NCBI GenBank assembly: GCA_963578885.1
Contig: CAUZEQ010000236.1
Coordinates: 1-7,734, forward strand
Length of the DNA: 7,734 nucleotides
Direction: 5' to 3'
Source: UBA8437 sp963578885
GTDB lineage: Bacteria; Planctomycetota; Planctomycetia; Planctomycetales; Planctomycetaceae
Of this stretch, positions 4,929 through 7,734 are shown one piece after another. A program made the translations under genes and the position numbers. The notes under the pieces are model-generated. The model was not told the DNA's origin and made no database searches. It saw only the letters and a program-made list of their open reading frames with translations. Position 1 is the stretch's first letter. Each line of letters begins with the position of its first letter.

Positions 4929-5882
4929 ATGAGGTTTCGCTCACCAACATCCTCCACGGTACGACGTTCCGGTTTCACCCTGATCGAGTTGCTGGTGGTG
5001 ATCGCGATCATCGCCGTGCTCGCGGCACTGTTGCTACCCGCCGTGCAACAGGTCCGCGAAGCGGCCAGGCGGACCGAGTGCATCAACAACATGAAGCAAA
5101 TGGTGCTGGCGATCCACAACTACGCCGACTCGTTCCACACCTTCCCCTCAGGCTACATCCGCTCCGGCAGCTCGCAGTACATCGCCGCGAACTTCCCCGA
5201 AGAGATCCAGGTTCGACTCGGCAAGCCGATCAACGGCCAGAACCTCGTCGTCATCTACGGCCCACCACCCTCGATGTATCAGGAGTGGCGGCTGTCGTTC
5301 GACTGGAGTTGGCAGGCACTGATCCTGCCGCAGATGGGGGCCGGGGGAACGACCGAGATCAACTTCAAGGAACTCAAGAACAGCCAGAACAACCTGCAGA
5401 AGATGCGGCGTGAAATGTCGTCCTACGTCTGCGGCAGCGCCCGGCTGACCTCACGGCCGCCCGGTGGCTTTGGCTTCTCGACCTACCGCGGCAACATGGG
5501 GACCCGGGGCACCAACGGCACGATGTACGTCAACAGCCGGATCACGTTCCGCGATGTCGAGGACGACACCACCCACACGATCCTGATTGGCGAATCGCTG
5601 TTTGGACTCTGGGGCGACGGCTACAGCTGCTGCGCCCGGGTCGCCGACGACAACAACGACAACATCCCCGATCGAATCGTTGGTGGTCAGCCGCAGGCGT
5701 TTGATACCTGGTGGACCAACGCCGGAGTCCATTACTACGGCTTCGGCAGCTGGCACCCCGACATCATCGTGTTCGGGTTCGTCGATGGTCGGGCGACGAC
5801 GATCGACAAGAGCATCGACTTCAAAATCCTCAAGGCACTCGCCACCCGAAACGGCCGCGAAACCATCAACCTGCCCCGCTGA
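4929..5882 (+). CDS. DUF1559 prepilin-like protein with H-X9-DG C-terminal motif
   Basis: This 317-residue protein belongs to the DUF1559 family (SBP_bac_10-like), which is highly expanded in Planctomycetes. A short basic leader (MRFRSPTSSTVRRSG) is followed by the type IV prepilin signature: cleavage after Gly15, then FTLIE with the conserved Glu20 as mature residue 5, and a hydrophobic helix to about residue 36. AARRTECINNMKQM and NYADSFHTFPSGY (about 64-76) are family hallmarks. The C-terminus has SWHPDIIVFGFVDGRA, an H-X9-DG motif. It should be processed by prepilin peptidase, anchored by its helix and exposed outside the cytoplasmic membrane, as a pseudopilin-like surface or secretion component. 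The exact role is unknown for the family. An Asp/Asn-rich stretch (DDNNDNIPDR, about 240-249) resembles a calcium-binding loop. No secretion genes adjoin it, so it looks like a dispersed single copy. It ends 4 bases from the convergent epmA stop. Confidence 0.93.
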   Translation: MRFRSPTSSTVRRSGFTLIELLVVIAIIAVLAALLLPAVQQVREAARRTECINNMKQMVLAIHNYADSFHTFPSGYIRSGSSQYIAANFPEEIQVRLGKPINGQNLVVIYGPPPSMYQEWRLSFDWSWQALILPQMGAGGTTEINFKELKNSQNNLQKMRREMSSYVCGSARLTSRPPGGFGFSTYRGNMGTRGTNGTMYVNSRITFRDVEDDTTHTILIGESLFGLWGDGYSCCARVADDNNDNIPDRIVGGQPQAFDTWWTNAGVHYYGFGSWHPDIIVFGFVDGRATTIDKSIDFKILKALATRNGRETINLPR

Positions 5883-5886
5883 TCGC

Positions 5887-6900
5887 TCAGGCACTCCCAA
5901 ACGGAAACGCCAGTACCTGGTCGATGCGACTTAGCCCCAGAGTGCACATCACCAGGCGGTCGAACCCCAACGCCACGCCCGCACATTCGGGGAGCCCGGC
6001 CCGCAAGGCCGACTCGAGCCGGCTCGACTCGGGCAGACTCCGCCCACCCGAGACCGCTCGCCGCCGTGACTGCTCGGTCATCCGCCGGGCCAACTCGTCC
6101 GCATCGGTCAGCTCCTGGTACCCGTTGCAGATCTCCAGGCCGCCGATGTACAACTCCATCCGCTCGGCCACATCCACCTCGCCGCGACGAACCCGGGCCA
6201 GGGCCGCCTGGCTGGCCGGGTAGTCATAGAGGAATTCTGGACGGTCCCGACCCAGTGTCGGCTCGACCCGCTCGCACAACAGCAGGTTCAACCAACCGTC
6301 CCGATCCGAATCGGCCAGGCCGTCGGGAATCGACTCGAGCTCTCCACGAGCCAGCCCGATCAACTCGGACGTCGGCCGACCCAGCACCTCGACCCCGATC
6401 GCCCGCACGAAAGCCTCGTCGTAGCTCAAACGCCCAAACGGCTCGCCGTGCTCAACAAGTTGATCGACCCAGGGAGGGGACTCCCCGGCCGCCTCTCCCG
6501 CCACGCGAACCAGCCGCTCGACAAAGCCCATCTGCTCGAGATAGCTCGAACCGGGCTCGTACCACTCGATCATCGTGAATTCCGGGTTGTGCCGCAGACC
6601 GGCCTCATCCCGGCGAAAGGCACGGGTGACCTGGAAAATCGGCCGGGCCGAATCGGCCACCAGCCGCTTCATCGAGAACTCCGGTGAGGTCTGCAGAAAC
6701 AGCTCATCACCAGCGGGACCCTCGACCACAAAGGGCTCCAGGTGCTCGTCGACGCAGACGTCTGAACACAGCAGCGGCGTCTCGACCTCCAGGAACCCCC
6801 CTGCAGCGAACTCGGCCCTCAGCCTCGCCAGCATCGCCGCACGGACCTCAAGCACCTCCCAAGACGCCGACGGACGCCAGTCCCCCCGGGAACCGCTCAC
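5887..6900 (-). CDS. epmA: EF-P--(R)-beta-lysine ligase (GenX/PoxA/YjeA)
   Basis: This 337-residue protein is a class II lysyl-tRNA synthetase-like catalytic domain without an anticodon-binding domain, the hallmark of EpmA (about 325 residues in E. coli). It activates (R)-beta-lysine with ATP and attaches it to a lysine of elongation factor P, helping ribosomes through polyproline stretches. Motif 1 lies around FLEVETPLL (36-44). LQTSPEFSMKRL (69-80) and the motif 2 block FRRDEAGLRHNPEFTMIEWY (95-114) follow. ELYIGGLEICNGYQELTDA (249-267) contributes the amino-acid site, and motif 3 is GVALGFDRLVM (308-318). GTG at 6900 is chosen because WRPSAS aligns with the N-terminus of E. coli EpmA and because it overlaps the preceding gene's stop as GTGA. 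EpmB and EF-P genes are not in the window. Assignment is strong. Confidence 0.94.
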   Translation of the reverse strand: MSGSRGDWRPSASWEVLEVRAAMLARLRAEFAAGGFLEVETPLLCSDVCVDEHLEPFVVEGPAGDELFLQTSPEFSMKRLVADSARPIFQVTRAFRRDEAGLRHNPEFTMIEWYEPGSSYLEQMGFVERLVRVAGEAAGESPPWVDQLVEHGEPFGRLSYDEAFVRAIGVEVLGRPTSELIGLARGELESIPDGLADSDRDGWLNLLLCERVEPTLGRDRPEFLYDYPASQAALARVRRGEVDVAERMELYIGGLEICNGYQELTDADELARRMTEQSRRRAVSGGRSLPESSRLESALRAGLPECAGVALGFDRLVMCTLGLSRIDQVLAFPFGSA

Positions 6901-7734
6901 AGCTCCGCCCGGATCGCCCGCGCCAACCGGGACATGCCCTCGGTGAGCCGCTCGGGAGTCTCGACACCGAAACTCAGACGCAGCTGGTTGGAAGGCCGGA
7001 CTCCATCGGTGCCGATGTAGCAGAGGTCTCCGGGGACATACATCACCTGCTCCTGGTTCACCGCTCGCTCGAACAGCGAACCGCCAAGCCCGGTGTCCAC
7101 TCGCTCGGGCACGGTCATCCAGACATAGAGACCCCCGGCGGGGACCAGCCAGTTGACTCCCTCGACCCCGCCCAGATGCTCATCCGCCGCCCCGACCAAC
7201 GCGTCCCGCTTCGCGGCATACGCGCCACGCAACCTCTGTGCATGAGCGGAAAACTGCCCGTCCTCGAAAACCGTCGCCAGCAGGTGCTGGCTGAAACTGG
7301 TCGAACCAAAGTCCTCGTTGCCCTTCAGGTCCAGCACCGGCGCGACCAGGTGGCGGGGCAGCACGCCGAACCCGACTCGCAGGCCCGGTGAGAAACACTT
7401 GGAAAACGTCTGAACCAATGCCACCGTTTCGCCCGCGGGGTCGCAGCTCCAGACACTCGGTCGTGGCTCACCGTCGTAGTACAGCTCGCGGTACGCCGCA
7501 TCCTCGACCAGCAGAATCCTCTGGCGGTCCGCGTAACCGGCAACCAGCTCGACCAGCTGACGACGACGCTCGATCGACAGGCTGACGCTGCGGGGATTGT
7601 CGAAGTCGCTGACGACGTAGATCATCTTGACCCGAGGCAGCTCACCGGCATGCTCCAGTGACTCCAGAATCCTCTCGAGTGAGTCGATCCGCAGTCCGTC
7701 CTCGTCGGCCTCAACCGCCACCGCCCGGGCGCCC
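6897..7734 (-). CDS. PLP-dependent class I/II aminotransferase (C-terminal part, start off the right edge)
   Basis: The visible 279 residues form the large-domain second half and the C-terminal domain of a fold-type I aminotransferase of the 2-aminoadipate / MocR-like branch; roughly 130-170 N-terminal residues are missing. The frame is open through the right edge, starting GARAVAVEADEDGL, so the GTG near 7721 is internal. Key features are SDFDNPRSVSLS (near 7605), where most relatives have NPTG; VEDAAYREL with the PLP-pyridine Asp codon at about 7502; TFSKCFSPGLRVGF with the Schiff-base Lys codon at 7398-7400; VMYVPGDLCY; and LRLSFG with the carboxylate-binding Arg at about 6980. The amino-donor substrate cannot be told from the sequence. 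Its TGA overlaps the epmA GTG start by four bases, so the two are very likely translationally coupled. Confidence 0.87.
   Translation of the reverse strand, partial: GARAVAVEADEDGLRIDSLERILESLEHAGELPRVKMIYVVSDFDNPRSVSLSIERRRQLVELVAGYADRQRILLVEDAAYRELYYDGEPRPSVWSCDPAGETVALVQTFSKCFSPGLRVGFGVLPRHLVAPVLDLKGNEDFGSTSFSQHLLATVFEDGQFSAHAQRLRGAYAAKRDALVGAADEHLGGVEGVNWLVPAGGLYVWMTVPERVDTGLGGSLFERAVNQEQVMYVPGDLCYIGTDGVRPSNQLRLSFGVETPERLTEGMSRLARAIRAEL

Overview
The window is GC-rich and looks like a planctomycete chromosome fragment. The best taxonomic marker is a prepilin-like DUF1559 protein with a GFTLIELLVVIAIIAVLAAL leader and a C-terminal H-X9-DG motif, a family greatly expanded in Planctomycetes. 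A stand-alone HNH protein of a type common in that phylum, a long SerA and a bacterial EpmA are consistent with this. No rRNA, tRNA, CRISPR array, insertion sequence, phage gene or clear tandem array was seen. Every intergenic gap is under about 210 bases.

Layout. Bases 1-1598 (minus strand) hold three tightly spaced genes: a small 99-residue protein of unknown function, a TatD-like metal hydrolase (EboB-like), and the start of a type I phosphodiesterase / nucleotide pyrophosphatase (EboF-like) that runs off the left edge. The last two resemble parts of the ebo cluster, a set of genes linked in other bacteria to moving metabolite precursors to the periplasm. The remaining ebo genes are not in view. 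Bases 1800-2192 (minus) encode a YbgC/4HBT hotdog thioesterase. It is divergent from serA (2367-4058, plus), a long-form phosphoglycerate dehydrogenase that starts serine biosynthesis. A 174-base region between them carries candidate promoters for both.

Next, on the plus strand, come the HNH nuclease-family protein (4124-4804), with a good sigma70-like promoter that overlaps the serA stop codon, and the DUF1559 prepilin-like protein (4929-5882). That gene meets epmA tail to tail with only 4 bases between the stop codons. epmA (5887-6900, minus) encodes EF-P--(R)-beta-lysine ligase. It overlaps by 4 bases (GTGA) the end of a PLP-dependent aminotransferase that enters from the right edge, so those two genes are almost certainly co-translated.

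Most of the window is ordinary metabolism and translation-factor modification. The parts most worth a second look are the ebo-like minus-strand operon with its unexplained small first gene, and the aminotransferase-epmA pair. Nothing here on its own amounts to a clearly new system; the ebo-like locus is the best lead and needs the flanking sequence to the left.
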